DNA of 64,000 nucleotides, taken from positions 558,001 to 622,000 of the forward strand of contig NZ_CP028941.1 in assembly GCF_013307245.1 (NCBI RefSeq), read 5' to 3'. Position numbers and translations under genes: made by a program. Below are positions 27,470-35,525 of the stretch, piece by piece. The notes beneath the pieces were generated by a model, which had not been told where the DNA came from, did not search any database, and saw only the letters and a program-made list of their open reading frames with translations. The stretch's first letter is position 1; every line of letters begins with the position of its first letter. The DNA is from Polynucleobacter antarcticus (lineage in GTDB: Bacteria > Pseudomonadota > Gammaproteobacteria > Burkholderiales > Burkholderiaceae).

Positions 27470-27823
27470 AGAGAGACATCACAACGAAACCATTAATTTG
27501 AAAATTAGCAGAACATTTAACGCATCAATAACTTGATTAAACAACCATTTTTACTATTAAGCTTTAACCTTATAGGATTCCAATACTATCAACAAGGTCA
27601 TTCAAGTACTCCGCTGCAAATCATCAAATTTCCTCAAAATACATCTGTAAACCAAAAGTTCGCGCTAATCGAATTTATAGCTGAAAAAAATCCTAAGCTA
27701 TTTGAGATCCATTCTTAACACTAGCTTATCGATATAAATTACTAGGGTAATTGACAACAATATTTTTATTTCTAACTTATGATGATAATCAGTTGATAGT
27801 AAATTTGGATTTAAACAATTAAT

Positions 27824-27988
27824 ATGCCAATTGAAAATACTGATTCAAAATTTTGTCCAAGTTGTGGACGACTGACTTCGATTGCTGAGTTAACACGACG
27901 CGTTTCAAGAAGCGGTGGCAAAGAGACCGTCACCTGGAGATGCAAAACATGTGTCAGCTTACGACAGCCAAGTACAAAAAATAGTTGA
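27824..27988 (+). CDS. 54-aa zinc-ribbon protein
   Basis: Short frame MPIENTDSKFCPSCGRLTSI with two Cys pairs, CPSCG near residue 11 and CKTC near residue 42, separated by a basic strand-rich stretch (TRRVSRSGGKETVTWR). This is a typical rubredoxin-like zinc ribbon. A ribosome-binding site is not obvious. It lies 39 bp from the convergent coq7 stop. Such proteins bind nucleic acid or serve as assembly factors; no specific role is assigned. Confidence 0.55.
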   Translation: MPIENTDSKFCPSCGRLTSIAELTRRVSRSGGKETVTWRCKTCVSLRQPSTKNS

Positions 27989-28027
27989 TCTCAATGCAGG
28001 GTCAATTCAGGATTGGGATGCTCCTAC

Positions 28028-28603
28028 CTATACGTATCGACAAATACCTACAGCTTTCTTAGAACCATTGCCTACGAGATAAACCCAGATCCTTAAAAAG
28101 ACATTAGCTTGACCACTCCAACGTGCACGTGCATCTTCCCGGTGATGCACTTCATCCATTTGACATTCGACCAACAAGGCCCGTAAATTTTGAAGAGAGG
28201 TTTTTTCTTGGGCTGTCGCTTGTAGATGCGTATTCTGATTGTCAGCATCTGCTAATAGCGCATCGATCATATTTACTTGCAAAGCATAGTGTTGATCTAC
28301 AAAGGTCTCAACAGCCTGTATGGTTGCATACACTGATCGGGAACCAAAAAAAGCAGGTACTGCACCAGTTAGCCAACCAGCCATTTTCCATAATGGCAAA
28401 AGTCGACTTCTCCAGCGAGTAGAAACTAATTCTTCCATTAAGGATAAGTGGCGAAGTTCAGTTTCAAGATGCTGAATGGCAAATTTACGTACATCAACAT
28501 CACGTGAGATAGCTAAAACACCTCGATAGATCATCAAAGCACCGGTCTCCCCTGCATGATCGGTTCTAAGCTCTCGGAGTAAATTTAGCGGTAAGGTGGT
28601 CAT
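28028..28603 (-). CDS. coq7: Demethoxyubiquinone hydroxylase (Coq7-type)
   Basis: Di-iron monooxygenase of ubiquinone biosynthesis (2-polyprenyl-3-methyl-6-methoxy-1,4-benzoquinol hydroxylation). The iron ligands are in ELRTDHAGETGALMIYRG (Glu19), HLETELRHLSLMEEL (ExxH), AVETFVDQHY and DEVHHRED (ExxH-type). At 191 aa it has the proteobacterial length. It is a core metabolic gene, which argues that not everything between the tRNA-Lys repeats is foreign DNA. Confidence 0.92.
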   Translation of the reverse strand: MTTLPLNLLRELRTDHAGETGALMIYRGVLAISRDVDVRKFAIQHLETELRHLSLMEELVSTRWRSRLLPLWKMAGWLTGAVPAFFGSRSVYATIQAVETFVDQHYALQVNMIDALLADADNQNTHLQATAQEKTSLQNLRALLVECQMDEVHHREDARARWSGQANVFLRIWVYLVGNGSKKAVGICRYV

Positions 28604-28748
28604 TTGTAAGTAGATAAATTAGAGTAAAAATTTAATTTAAACAGCAGGAAGTAAGATATTTAAATTTTAAAACAGATAAGTTATTGATATCGGTCTATCA
28701 ACAAATAGATAAACTATAATAGAACTACAAAAAAAGTCAGACACCATA

Positions 28749-29384
28749 ATGATACAAATACAAATTTGGGGAGATTTTGAATGCCCTTATACATATTACC
28801 AAGTACTAGTACTTTCGAAATTAAAGAAACAATATTCAAGCAATATTGATATTTTGTGGAGAGCACCAAAATTACCCATCAAAAAAGGGTCTTCAGTGCC
28901 AGATCAGTCTTATATTGATAATTTTCAAACTGCAGCACTCGATTCAATCGTAGATGAAAACCAATTAAAAATGCGAATCCCAAAATTACTTAGAGACACA
29001 TGGCTAATTCAGGAATGTGCCTTATATGCCAACACACTAGATAAAACTTTACCCTTTACAACCAAAATATTTGAAGCACTTTTTAAAAAGGGTACCGATA
29101 TAAGCCTAGAAATAGAAATTCTTAAAATTGCAGAAAAAGTTGGTTTAAACCCTGAAATTCTTCGTGGGATACTTAACACTGGTACGTACACTAAACAGAC
29201 TATCCTTGATGCTAATGAATATCAAACATACGGATTCCAAGGAATCCCAGCTATGTTGATAGGTGAAAAAAACTTTTCACCAAGGAGTTTCTCACCAATT
29301 ACAGGCTATAAGACATTTGAACAACTGCTCAAGCTTATACCAATAAGCTCACTAAATGGAGGCGGAAACCTAGAATCGAACTAG
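28749..29384 (+). CDS. DsbA/FrnE-family thioredoxin-fold protein
   Basis: 211-aa thioredoxin-fold protein of the DsbA-like 2-hydroxychromene isomerase/FrnE group. The N-terminus IQIWGDFECPYTYYQ has a single Cys in the CxxY position instead of CXXC. A long helical insert follows, then the cis-Pro loop GFQGIPAMLIGEKNF at ~175. No signal peptide is present, so it is cytoplasmic. Its last nine codons lie inside the opposite-strand tRNA-Cys gene, so the C-terminus after PISSL may be extended by chance. The exact substrate is unknown. Confidence 0.78.
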   Translation: MIQIQIWGDFECPYTYYQVLVLSKLKKQYSSNIDILWRAPKLPIKKGSSVPDQSYIDNFQTAALDSIVDENQLKMRIPKLLRDTWLIQECALYANTLDKTLPFTTKIFEALFKKGTDISLEIEILKIAEKVGLNPEILRGILNTGTYTKQTILDANEYQTYGFQGIPAMLIGEKNFSPRSFSPITGYKTFEQLLKLIPISSLNGGGNLESN

Positions 29385-29431
29385 GGTACACAGCTTTGCA
29401 AGCTGCAACATAACCACTCTGTCATTCCGCC
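29357..29431 (-). tRNA. tRNA-Cys(GCA)
   Basis: 75 nt including CCA. On the minus strand, acceptor GGCGGAA (complement of 29425-29431) pairs with TTCCGCC (29361-29367), followed by discriminator T and CCA. The anticodon loop reads CTTGCAAA, anticodon GCA, and the T loop contains TTCGATT. It matches the usual proteobacterial tRNA-Cys layout. It lies at the downstream end of the carotenoid operon, in the same orientation. Confidence 0.95.
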
Positions 29432-29468
29432 ATGTAATGTTTATATCTCAATATAATTAAATATATAT

Positions 29469-30347
29469 CTAGAGCTTTCCTAATTTCCATCCAGAAAAAC
29501 GTATTCGCTCAATTACAAGCATATGCGGAACAGTCAATCCTGCCAATCCAATAAAAAGTAATTGCGCAAGACGCGCTTCAACAGATTCACCGGTTGATAG
29601 TGCCATAAAAATTAATGCAAAAGCAACAACAACAATCATAGGCAATAACGTAGTCTTCATTAATATTGAAAGTGATTTGATGTTCGCGTAATCCCGGGTT
29701 CTCAAAATATGTCTTGCGCTATGCATAAAACAAAAATAAATTGTGAATCCTAATAAGGGTGGAGTAAAAGTAAGTAAAGAAACCATGGAAATTAATTCAA
29801 ATCCACGTATAAAGTTTGTTCTAAAATAGAACAATCCTGCTAAAAGTGACATACCTAGCCATGGAAACGATAACCATTCTAAATAATTTACAAGCAGCGT
29901 AGCAGCTTTTATCCCAGATAGAAAAATAAATATTTCAAGTACATCTCTTGAATAAAAAACAAAGGGGCTCAAAATAACTGCGCATCCATATAACAACCTA
30001 AACCATTTAGGTACATTATTTTCAGGGTCTCCAGAAAAATGAATTGCAGAGATTAAAAGAAATATAGCCAAAGCAAATCCTGGAAATAACCACCAGATAT
30101 AAACCACAATTGCTGCGATTAATAAATATAAAAATACTACAAAAATTTGACGAGTTAAAGTTTTGATGTTGATTGTTTGACGAATAAAAATAGTATCAAA
30201 AGCGCCGTGAGGAACACCAAGTAAGAGGATTACCGGGGCAAGTATTATGAATTGGTAATGAATATTTAGAGTGGGCAATAAGTTACTAAGAGCGATTACA
30301 CACCAAGCTAATACGCTAAACAAAATGCCTTGAGTTTTTAAACTCAT
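29469..30347 (-). CDS. blh: Beta-carotene 15,15'-dioxygenase (Brp/Blh family)
   Basis: Integral membrane oxygenase cleaving beta-carotene into two retinals, the chromophore of the rhodopsin encoded upstream. At 292 aa it has seven to eight hydrophobic helices. Conserved His are in LLGVPHGAFDTIF (~residue 47), AIHFSGDPE and CFMHSARHILRTRDY, the iron-binding pattern of the family. It is the last gene of the minus-strand operon and overlaps crtY by ATGA. Ends at 29469, with tRNA-Cys 38 bp beyond. Confidence 0.93.
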   Translation of the reverse strand: MSLKTQGILFSVLAWCVIALSNLLPTLNIHYQFIILAPVILLLGVPHGAFDTIFIRQTINIKTLTRQIFVVFLYLLIAAIVVYIWWLFPGFALAIFLLISAIHFSGDPENNVPKWFRLLYGCAVILSPFVFYSRDVLEIFIFLSGIKAATLLVNYLEWLSFPWLGMSLLAGLFYFRTNFIRGFELISMVSLLTFTPPLLGFTIYFCFMHSARHILRTRDYANIKSLSILMKTTLLPMIVVVAFALIFMALSTGESVEARLAQLLFIGLAGLTVPHMLVIERIRFSGWKLGKL

Positions 30348-31528
30348 AATGTGCTGCGCAAACTTAATAGCCTCGATCTACCGCTTCTTAAAAAAAGTAA
30401 AAATGCAGATTTAATAAACGGTAAGTAAGGCATTGCATAAACCACTGCAAGGCTATCAAATAGTCTAGCTTTTCCTCTTAAAAAACGAATAACACTAGCA
30501 GTTTTTGCGCCACTAAATAAAGAGTAAAAAATAATTCCTCCTTTTAAAGGCTCTCTGCGAAGAACATCTAAAAAAATCTTATCCATCGTTTGCAAAATGT
30601 AAGGATCTGACTTGTGACCAAGAGGAAAACCAGAAATAGATATTTCGTTTGCACACTCTTTAGCCCAAGCCTGAATTCGTTGAAATGCGTAACCAGTACT
30701 TGGTCTTGCTCCACCAGCCATAACTCCTGCATTAATATAACTTCGATCTTTAATCATCGGCAGATTTTGCAGTCCCATGGGCAAAATACCGTGTTCGCTT
30801 CGTATAACCTTAAATGATGATGTACCAACGCGCTTGGCGATTGCAACATCAAGATCAAACTGTAAATCTTGCTGTTCTAATGGCGAAGCCCCAAATACGG
30901 TAACTTCAATAACAGCACGAGTTTTAGACGTGGGCAAGACATAAAGGAAGGAAGCGCCCCGCTCATGTGGTGGCAAAAAATTCATCAAATCAAGTATTTC
31001 TGGATTAAAAACCGGCTCAATACATTCAATTTCTTGACCATAAAATGATTGCCATAATGTGGATCCATCTAAACATGGCTTTGATCCAGGACGCGTGTCT
31101 ACGATGGTGCGAGTTTTAATGAAACCATTATTTGTACTAATATTCCAAATTTTGTCTACTAATTTAGGCTCTCCGACAACAAAAGAATTCATCTCGATAT
31201 TGATATTTTTCTTTAAATTAATCATTGCTTGAGCAACTGAATAAAAATCTGTAGCAGATACCATGTGATACGGAGTTTTACCGCAGTCAAGTACAACGCA
31301 TTCATCTAAATTTGAGACAGTCATTTTTTGCCAAATATGTTGGCTTGGATATGCAGTAGTAACTTTCTTGTCGCTCCAAAAGCACCATGTTCGATCATTT
31401 TGATAGTATTCACGAGATTCTAAAATTAAAGTATCTGGGCATTTACTTTTAATTTGTGCAAGCTCCATTGATAAACTTAGCCCAGCACAACCACCACCAA
31501 TAATTACTAAATCATAAATGGTGCTCAT
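30344..31528 (-). CDS. crtY: Lycopene beta-cyclase (CrtY type)
   Basis: FAD/NAD(P)-binding enzyme converting lycopene to beta-carotene. The N-terminal dinucleotide motif is DLVIIGGGCAGLSLSMELAQ, with the cyclase signature EPVFNP-region and the later GGARPSTGYAFQRIQ, characteristic of CrtY/LCY. The 394-aa length is normal. It follows the crtI-crtB fusion by 12 nt and overlaps blh by 4 nt, so the three are probably one transcript. It provides the substrate for Blh. Confidence 0.93.
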   Translation of the reverse strand: MSTIYDLVIIGGGCAGLSLSMELAQIKSKCPDTLILESREYYQNDRTWCFWSDKKVTTAYPSQHIWQKMTVSNLDECVVLDCGKTPYHMVSATDFYSVAQAMINLKKNINIEMNSFVVGEPKLVDKIWNISTNNGFIKTRTIVDTRPGSKPCLDGSTLWQSFYGQEIECIEPVFNPEILDLMNFLPPHERGASFLYVLPTSKTRAVIEVTVFGASPLEQQDLQFDLDVAIAKRVGTSSFKVIRSEHGILPMGLQNLPMIKDRSYINAGVMAGGARPSTGYAFQRIQAWAKECANEISISGFPLGHKSDPYILQTMDKIFLDVLRREPLKGGIIFYSLFSGAKTASVIRFLRGKARLFDSLAVVYAMPYLPFIKSAFLLFLRSGRSRLLSLRSTL

Positions 31529-31540
31529 ATTTTTTTCATG

Positions 31541-33952
31541 CTAGATCTTTGCTTTTAAAAACATAGTAAGGGCACCATGTAATTTTGTATCGTGAGAGGC
31601 GCATTTAAACCAGAAATAGTAGTTAAAAGGTAGGAAGATTAAAGTCCTAAAGGATATTAAAAACTTTGATAATCGAGACACTGTAACTCTTCCCCTCCAG
31701 TAGAAATCTTTTTGATTAATAATTTTGATGCCTATTGCAGAGTAAATTCTTGATGCGAGTAATATACTAAATCTTGAATCAAAGGATAGATAAGATAAAC
31801 CATTTTCGCCACTCTTATAGTATGTGTCCGCAGTTTTAAGTAAGCTATAAATGCATTTTTCAACTATTAGCTTAGATTCTGGACTAGGCTCTACTAACTG
31901 TGCAGGCTTTAAATGATTGATTAATGTTGCCGGCAAATAACATCTTCCAGAAATAGCATCTTCGACAACATCTCGAGAGATATTTGTTAATTGCATTGCT
32001 ATACCAAGATCAATTGCATGGCTGATAGCAACCCGATTGTGGCAATCTAACACTTTACACATCATTGCGCCTACAGTACCAGCAACTTGATAGCAATACT
32101 GTATGAGTGACTCTTCATTAGTTATCAGTACATCACCCAAATCCGAAATGATACCCTCAATAAAGGATACGACTAAGGACTCTGAAATATTACACTCACG
32201 CATTAAATTTATAAAATCAGCTGTTTTAGAGTCCTTAGATGATCCCATCAAGATATCGGAAATAATTAAATTTAAAGCTAAATGTGGATCAATAACTAAA
32301 TCCCCTTCATCAGCAATATCATCAACATAACGACAAAAACCATATAAACGTGTAGCTCGCGCAGCATGTACTGGTGTCATCCATTCACGAGCCCAGTAAA
32401 AAGTCTTTCCTTTAGCTGAAAGTACTAAGTCTGCAGCCTTTAAGGCTTTCAATGCTTTCTTATTTTCTAAGGCTTCTTTAACAGTTTTAACTGATGGTAC
32501 AAGTGAGTCAATTACTTTAGCTGAACACAGCACACCTGGTAATCCAGCACCAGGGTGAGTGCCGGCGCCTACTAAAAAGAGATTTTCAATTCCTTCGGCT
32601 TTATTGTGAAAACGAAACCATGCAGATTGACGAAATATAGGCGATACAGAAAATCCTGCACCAAAGGCACTTAAGTAATCAGTTCGAAAATTCTCAGGTG
32701 TCATAATGAAATCACTAGTGATAGTGTCCCTCAAACCTGGCAATATAGTCTCATCTAAAGCCCTAACTATTCGTTCTTGCAAGAGTGGCCCTTGTAAGTC
32801 CCAATCTATGGCTCCCTTTAAGTTAGGTACTGGACAAAGTACATAAAAACTATCGCAACCGGCAGGTGCGAATGATGGATCTGTAGCAGTAGGCCGATGG
32901 AGATAAAGAGAAAAGTCTTGTGACAATTTTTTATGATCAAAAATATCAGCTAATAATTCTTTATAACGCTCTCCAAGCCAAATTGTATGATGAGCTACAT
33001 CTGGATATTGACGAGTAGTCCCAAAATATAATACAAATAAACCCATCGAGAACTCAGCATTAGCAAGTTTTAAGCGAGCAGATTTTGCCTGTTTCTCCTT
33101 TTTTATCATCGATGTATAAAGATGTGCAGGGTCAGCATTTGACACAATTAAGTCTGCTGAAATTATTGTTCCATCCTCTAGAGTTACGCCTGAAGCAACT
33201 CCGTCGTCAATATTAATTTGACTGATAGTAGTGTTTAGTTGGATATTTATACCTTGCCTCATCATCAAATCACCTAGGGCGTTGGTAATTGAAGAGGTTC
33301 CGCCCATTGCGAAGTGAACTCCATGAGCACGTTCTAGATAATGAATCAAACCATAAATGCTTGTTGTGTCAAAAGGATTTCCACCAACCAACAGGGGCTG
33401 AATAGAAAAAGCTTGGCGTAACTTGGGATTTTTAATATAACGAGCAACAAATTTCCAGACAGTATCTTGACTTCGCAATCTAAGTAGAGCCGGTATTTGC
33501 TTTAGCATAGTGCTTAGTCTATGAAAAGATACCGCTGATAGCTTTATAAATCCAACATTAAAGATACGTTCGGATTGAGCTAATAAATTTCTATATCCGT
33601 TACAGTCATTGGGCTCAATACGGGCGATTTCTGCCATTGTTTCCTCAAAAGTACCCCCATAATTAAAATAAGAGTTATCGGAAAAATGAAAGCGATACCA
33701 TGGTGTTAATGGAACCAAACGTACATAATCATCGAATTTTTCATTAAACAACGAAAATAACTCCTCAAATAAAAAAGGAGCTGTGATTACAGTCGGTCCA
33801 GCATCATGCTTAAAACCATCTCGCTCAAATATTTGAGCTCTTCCACCCAGACCAGCGCAACGATCAATGAGGGAGACTTGATAGCCTTTTGCACATAAAC
33901 GAAGGGCAGCTGCAATACCTCCAAAACCGGCACCGATAACAATTGCCTTCAT
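31541..33952 (-). CDS. crtI-crtB: Fused phytoene desaturase-phytoene synthase (CrtI-CrtB)
   Basis: 803-aa single frame carrying two enzymes. Residues 1-~487 are CrtI: FAD motif AIVIGAGFGGIAAALRL, GLGGRAQIFERDGFKHDAGP, and the C-terminal FLVGAGTHPGAGLPGVL. After an ~18-residue Lys/Ala-rich linker, residues ~506-803 are CrtB: LYGFCRYVDDIADE with the first aspartate-rich motif at 544-548, YCYQVAGTVGAMM, and QLTNISRDVVED with the second motif at 661-665. In most bacteria these are separate adjacent genes, usually with crtE. Here one protein converts GGPP to phytoene and then lycopene. No crtE is in the cluster, so GGPP must come from elsewhere. No frameshift or stop is seen at the junction. Confidence 0.93.
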   Translation of the reverse strand: MKAIVIGAGFGGIAAALRLCAKGYQVSLIDRCAGLGGRAQIFERDGFKHDAGPTVITAPFLFEELFSLFNEKFDDYVRLVPLTPWYRFHFSDNSYFNYGGTFEETMAEIARIEPNDCNGYRNLLAQSERIFNVGFIKLSAVSFHRLSTMLKQIPALLRLRSQDTVWKFVARYIKNPKLRQAFSIQPLLVGGNPFDTTSIYGLIHYLERAHGVHFAMGGTSSITNALGDLMMRQGINIQLNTTISQINIDDGVASGVTLEDGTIISADLIVSNADPAHLYTSMIKKEKQAKSARLKLANAEFSMGLFVLYFGTTRQYPDVAHHTIWLGERYKELLADIFDHKKLSQDFSLYLHRPTATDPSFAPAGCDSFYVLCPVPNLKGAIDWDLQGPLLQERIVRALDETILPGLRDTITSDFIMTPENFRTDYLSAFGAGFSVSPIFRQSAWFRFHNKAEGIENLFLVGAGTHPGAGLPGVLCSAKVIDSLVPSVKTVKEALENKKALKALKAADLVLSAKGKTFYWAREWMTPVHAARATRLYGFCRYVDDIADEGDLVIDPHLALNLIISDILMGSSKDSKTADFINLMRECNISESLVVSFIEGIISDLGDVLITNEESLIQYCYQVAGTVGAMMCKVLDCHNRVAISHAIDLGIAMQLTNISRDVVEDAISGRCYLPATLINHLKPAQLVEPSPESKLIVEKCIYSLLKTADTYYKSGENGLSYLSFDSRFSILLASRIYSAIGIKIINQKDFYWRGRVTVSRLSKFLISFRTLIFLPFNYYFWFKCASHDTKLHGALTMFLKAKI

Positions 33953-34102
33953 TTCTAAAATTCTTTCAATTTTTTACTTAGTAGATAAAGTTGAACAAAG
34001 GTGAGTACACGTTTGAAAGGTAGCCAGAAATCACGCTTAATTTTTTAAGAATTCATACGTAAACTAAATTATTGACCTGAAGCTGTATTTAAAACAAAAA
34101 AA

Positions 34103-34123
34103 CACGGGATGATAAATCCCGTG
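34103..34123. terminator. Bidirectional terminator between proteorhodopsin and crtIB
   Basis: Perfect 8-bp stem CACGGGAT / ATCCCGTG with loop GATAA, flanked by T-rich DNA on the plus side and by an A-run (34096-34102) that becomes a T-run on the minus strand. It lies 9 bp after the rhodopsin stop and 150 bp before the crtI-crtB start. It would end most rhodopsin transcripts and limit read-through to the carotenoid genes. Confidence 0.85.
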
Positions 34124-34132
34124 ATTTTTTTA

Positions 34133-34927
34133 TTAAGCTTTTAAGCTTTTCTCAGACTCGCTTACAGCAACGGACCAAATAATTAATCCGAAAGCGATTT
34201 TATTGAGTACATCAGCTGCGTTATAGATAATATTTAATGCATTTGCACTATCTGCAGGACTGGCGCCTGTCAGATATCCAAAGAAATAACCTATTGGATA
34301 AATAGCCCAGCCGAAAGTAACAATCAAACGCATCGTACTAAAAGCAGACTGAACTGATTTCGGTGCGGAAGCCGCATTGATCTTACTTGCTTCACCAGCG
34401 AATATCTCGTAAAGAATGTAGAACCAACCGACCATTCCTACAATAAATGCAATCCATACATCTGCGTATCCAGCCTCGCCTAAATAACCACCAATTAACA
34501 TTACTAAGGTGCCTATCATTAATCGCCAAAAAACGCCTACTGGCACTTTGGCAATTGCGGAAAGGATCAGATAAAACTCGATCATCAGTAAGGGCACTGT
34601 AATTAACCAGTCGATATAGCGAAAAACCGTTGGTGTAGATCCAGTCGCAACCCACACGTCGCGCATATAGAAATAGTGAACAGCAGCTATGAGTGTTACT
34701 AAACCAGACACAGTTAAGGATGTTTTCCACTTAGGGGAGACTCGATCTCGCTCCAAAAAGAAAAATACAGTTGATGCAATTAACGCCATGGAAATTATCC
34801 AAAACGATATCCCTACAAAGTCATCCTGCCTCAATGCTTCAGAAGATGCATTGGCTTGGGACGTAATTAACAGCAAAGTACCAAACAATGAAGTACTACC
34901 TATCCACTTTTTTAAATGCAACAGCAT
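34133..34927 (-). CDS. Proteorhodopsin, green-type light-driven proton pump
   Basis: 264-aa seven-helix retinal protein with a signal peptide (residues 1-27, cut near QANA). Proton-pump residues are all present: Asp106 (acceptor) and Thr110 in RYIDWLITVP, Leu114 at the spectral-tuning site (green-type), Glu117 (donor) in LLMIEFYLIL, and the retinal-binding Lys243 in VLNKIAFGLIIW. His84, the partner of the Schiff-base counterion, is also kept. The DTE triplet indicates outward proton pumping rather than sodium or chloride. It heads the minus-strand photosystem cluster but has its own terminator, so its level may be set separately from crtIB-crtY-blh. Confidence 0.96.
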   Translation of the reverse strand: MLLHLKKWIGSTSLFGTLLLITSQANASSEALRQDDFVGISFWIISMALIASTVFFFLERDRVSPKWKTSLTVSGLVTLIAAVHYFYMRDVWVATGSTPTVFRYIDWLITVPLLMIEFYLILSAIAKVPVGVFWRLMIGTLVMLIGGYLGEAGYADVWIAFIVGMVGWFYILYEIFAGEASKINAASAPKSVQSAFSTMRLIVTFGWAIYPIGYFFGYLTGASPADSANALNIIYNAADVLNKIAFGLIIWSVAVSESEKSLKA

Positions 34928-35112
34928 TTTTAACCTTCTATTCTATTAAACTACATTAGTAAAAAACAACGCTTTACTTTAAACGAAAAATAGCAAAATT
35001 GTTTTTTGATATTAGCCACACTGAGAGTAGTCTTTTTAATAACCCTTTAAATTAAAAAATTGCTTGTTGTCCTGCTACACACAAGCTGTAAAAATTAAAG
35101 GGTTTTTAGTAA

Positions 35113-35298
35113 ATTTATTTCTTTGTTGATGGGTATTGCATCAAAGGTAAGACCTATTTTTTGGGGGTTATTGATGAAATTATGTATCCAGGAACACAAG
35201 CATTTATGCGTTTTGAGTACCCTTCAAGATTGCCGAATGCGGTTCAGGATCGAGCCAAAGCTATTACCCAAAAAGTACTTGAAGGAAATGATAAATAA
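35113..35298 (+). pseudogene. C-terminal remnant of an ATP-grasp-like protein
   Basis: A 61-codon open stretch with protein-like content (VDGYCIKGKTYFLGVIDEIM, YPGTQAFMRFEYPSRLP) follows a stop codon at 35110 and ends with a normal stop at 35298. There is no start codon or N-terminal domain. The residues resemble the end of a biotin-carboxylase-like ATP-grasp domain (inference from pattern). A longer frame on the same strand at 35123-35482 is its shadow. It probably marks a gene lost or cut when the rhodopsin cluster was inserted or rearranged. Confidence 0.5.
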
Positions 35299-35302
35299 AA
35301 AA

Positions 35303-35342
35303 GTCGCCCGAAGGCGACAAGGGGATCTGGGTTACAGATCCC
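35303..35342. terminator. Two adjacent hairpins after the ATP-grasp remnant
   Basis: GTCGCC-CGAA-GGCGAC at 35303-35318 is followed directly by GGGATCTG-GGTTA-CAGATCCC at 35322-35342. The first has a stable CGAA loop. Neither has a strong T-run on the plus strand, though the A-run at 35297-35302 gives a T-run on the minus strand for the first. They lie in the 227-bp gap between the remnant and the fpr stop, so the first could end leftward transcripts from fpr. Confidence 0.55.
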
Positions 35343-35525
35343 GAGAGCCGAAATATTTTCCGCTGTTTCAAGTTTCAACGCGTGAAATTATATTTAAAAG
35401 GGTCTTTTGCAGGGAGGGCCTGCATCTTTTCTGTATTTTTTACTACGAGTTTAATGTGTACCGTTTGTGGCAAAGTGAGTAAGTTACCGTGTGTATTTGG
35501 CTTAAGTACCAAGACTTTTTAGACA

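Larger units (their letters stand above)
27354..27823. other. AT-rich intergenic stretch with two hairpins
   Basis: About 470 bp with no convincing gene. A plus-strand frame at 27533-27718 lacks a ribosome-binding site and family features. The two hairpins at 27427-27469 are listed separately. Confidence 0.5.

Noticed and set aside
27533-27718. 61-aa plus-strand open frame
   Set aside because: No ribosome-binding site, no family features and AT-rich spacer composition.
34133-34927. Sodium pump or blue-absorbing rhodopsin
   Set aside because: The motif is Asp-Thr-Glu (not NDQ) and position 114 is Leu (not Gln), indicating a green-type proton pump.
35123-35482. 119-aa open frame near the rhodopsin cluster
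   Set aside because: The composition is not protein-like and it overlaps in another frame the ATP-grasp-like tail and both hairpins; the real signal is the remnant at 35113-35298.
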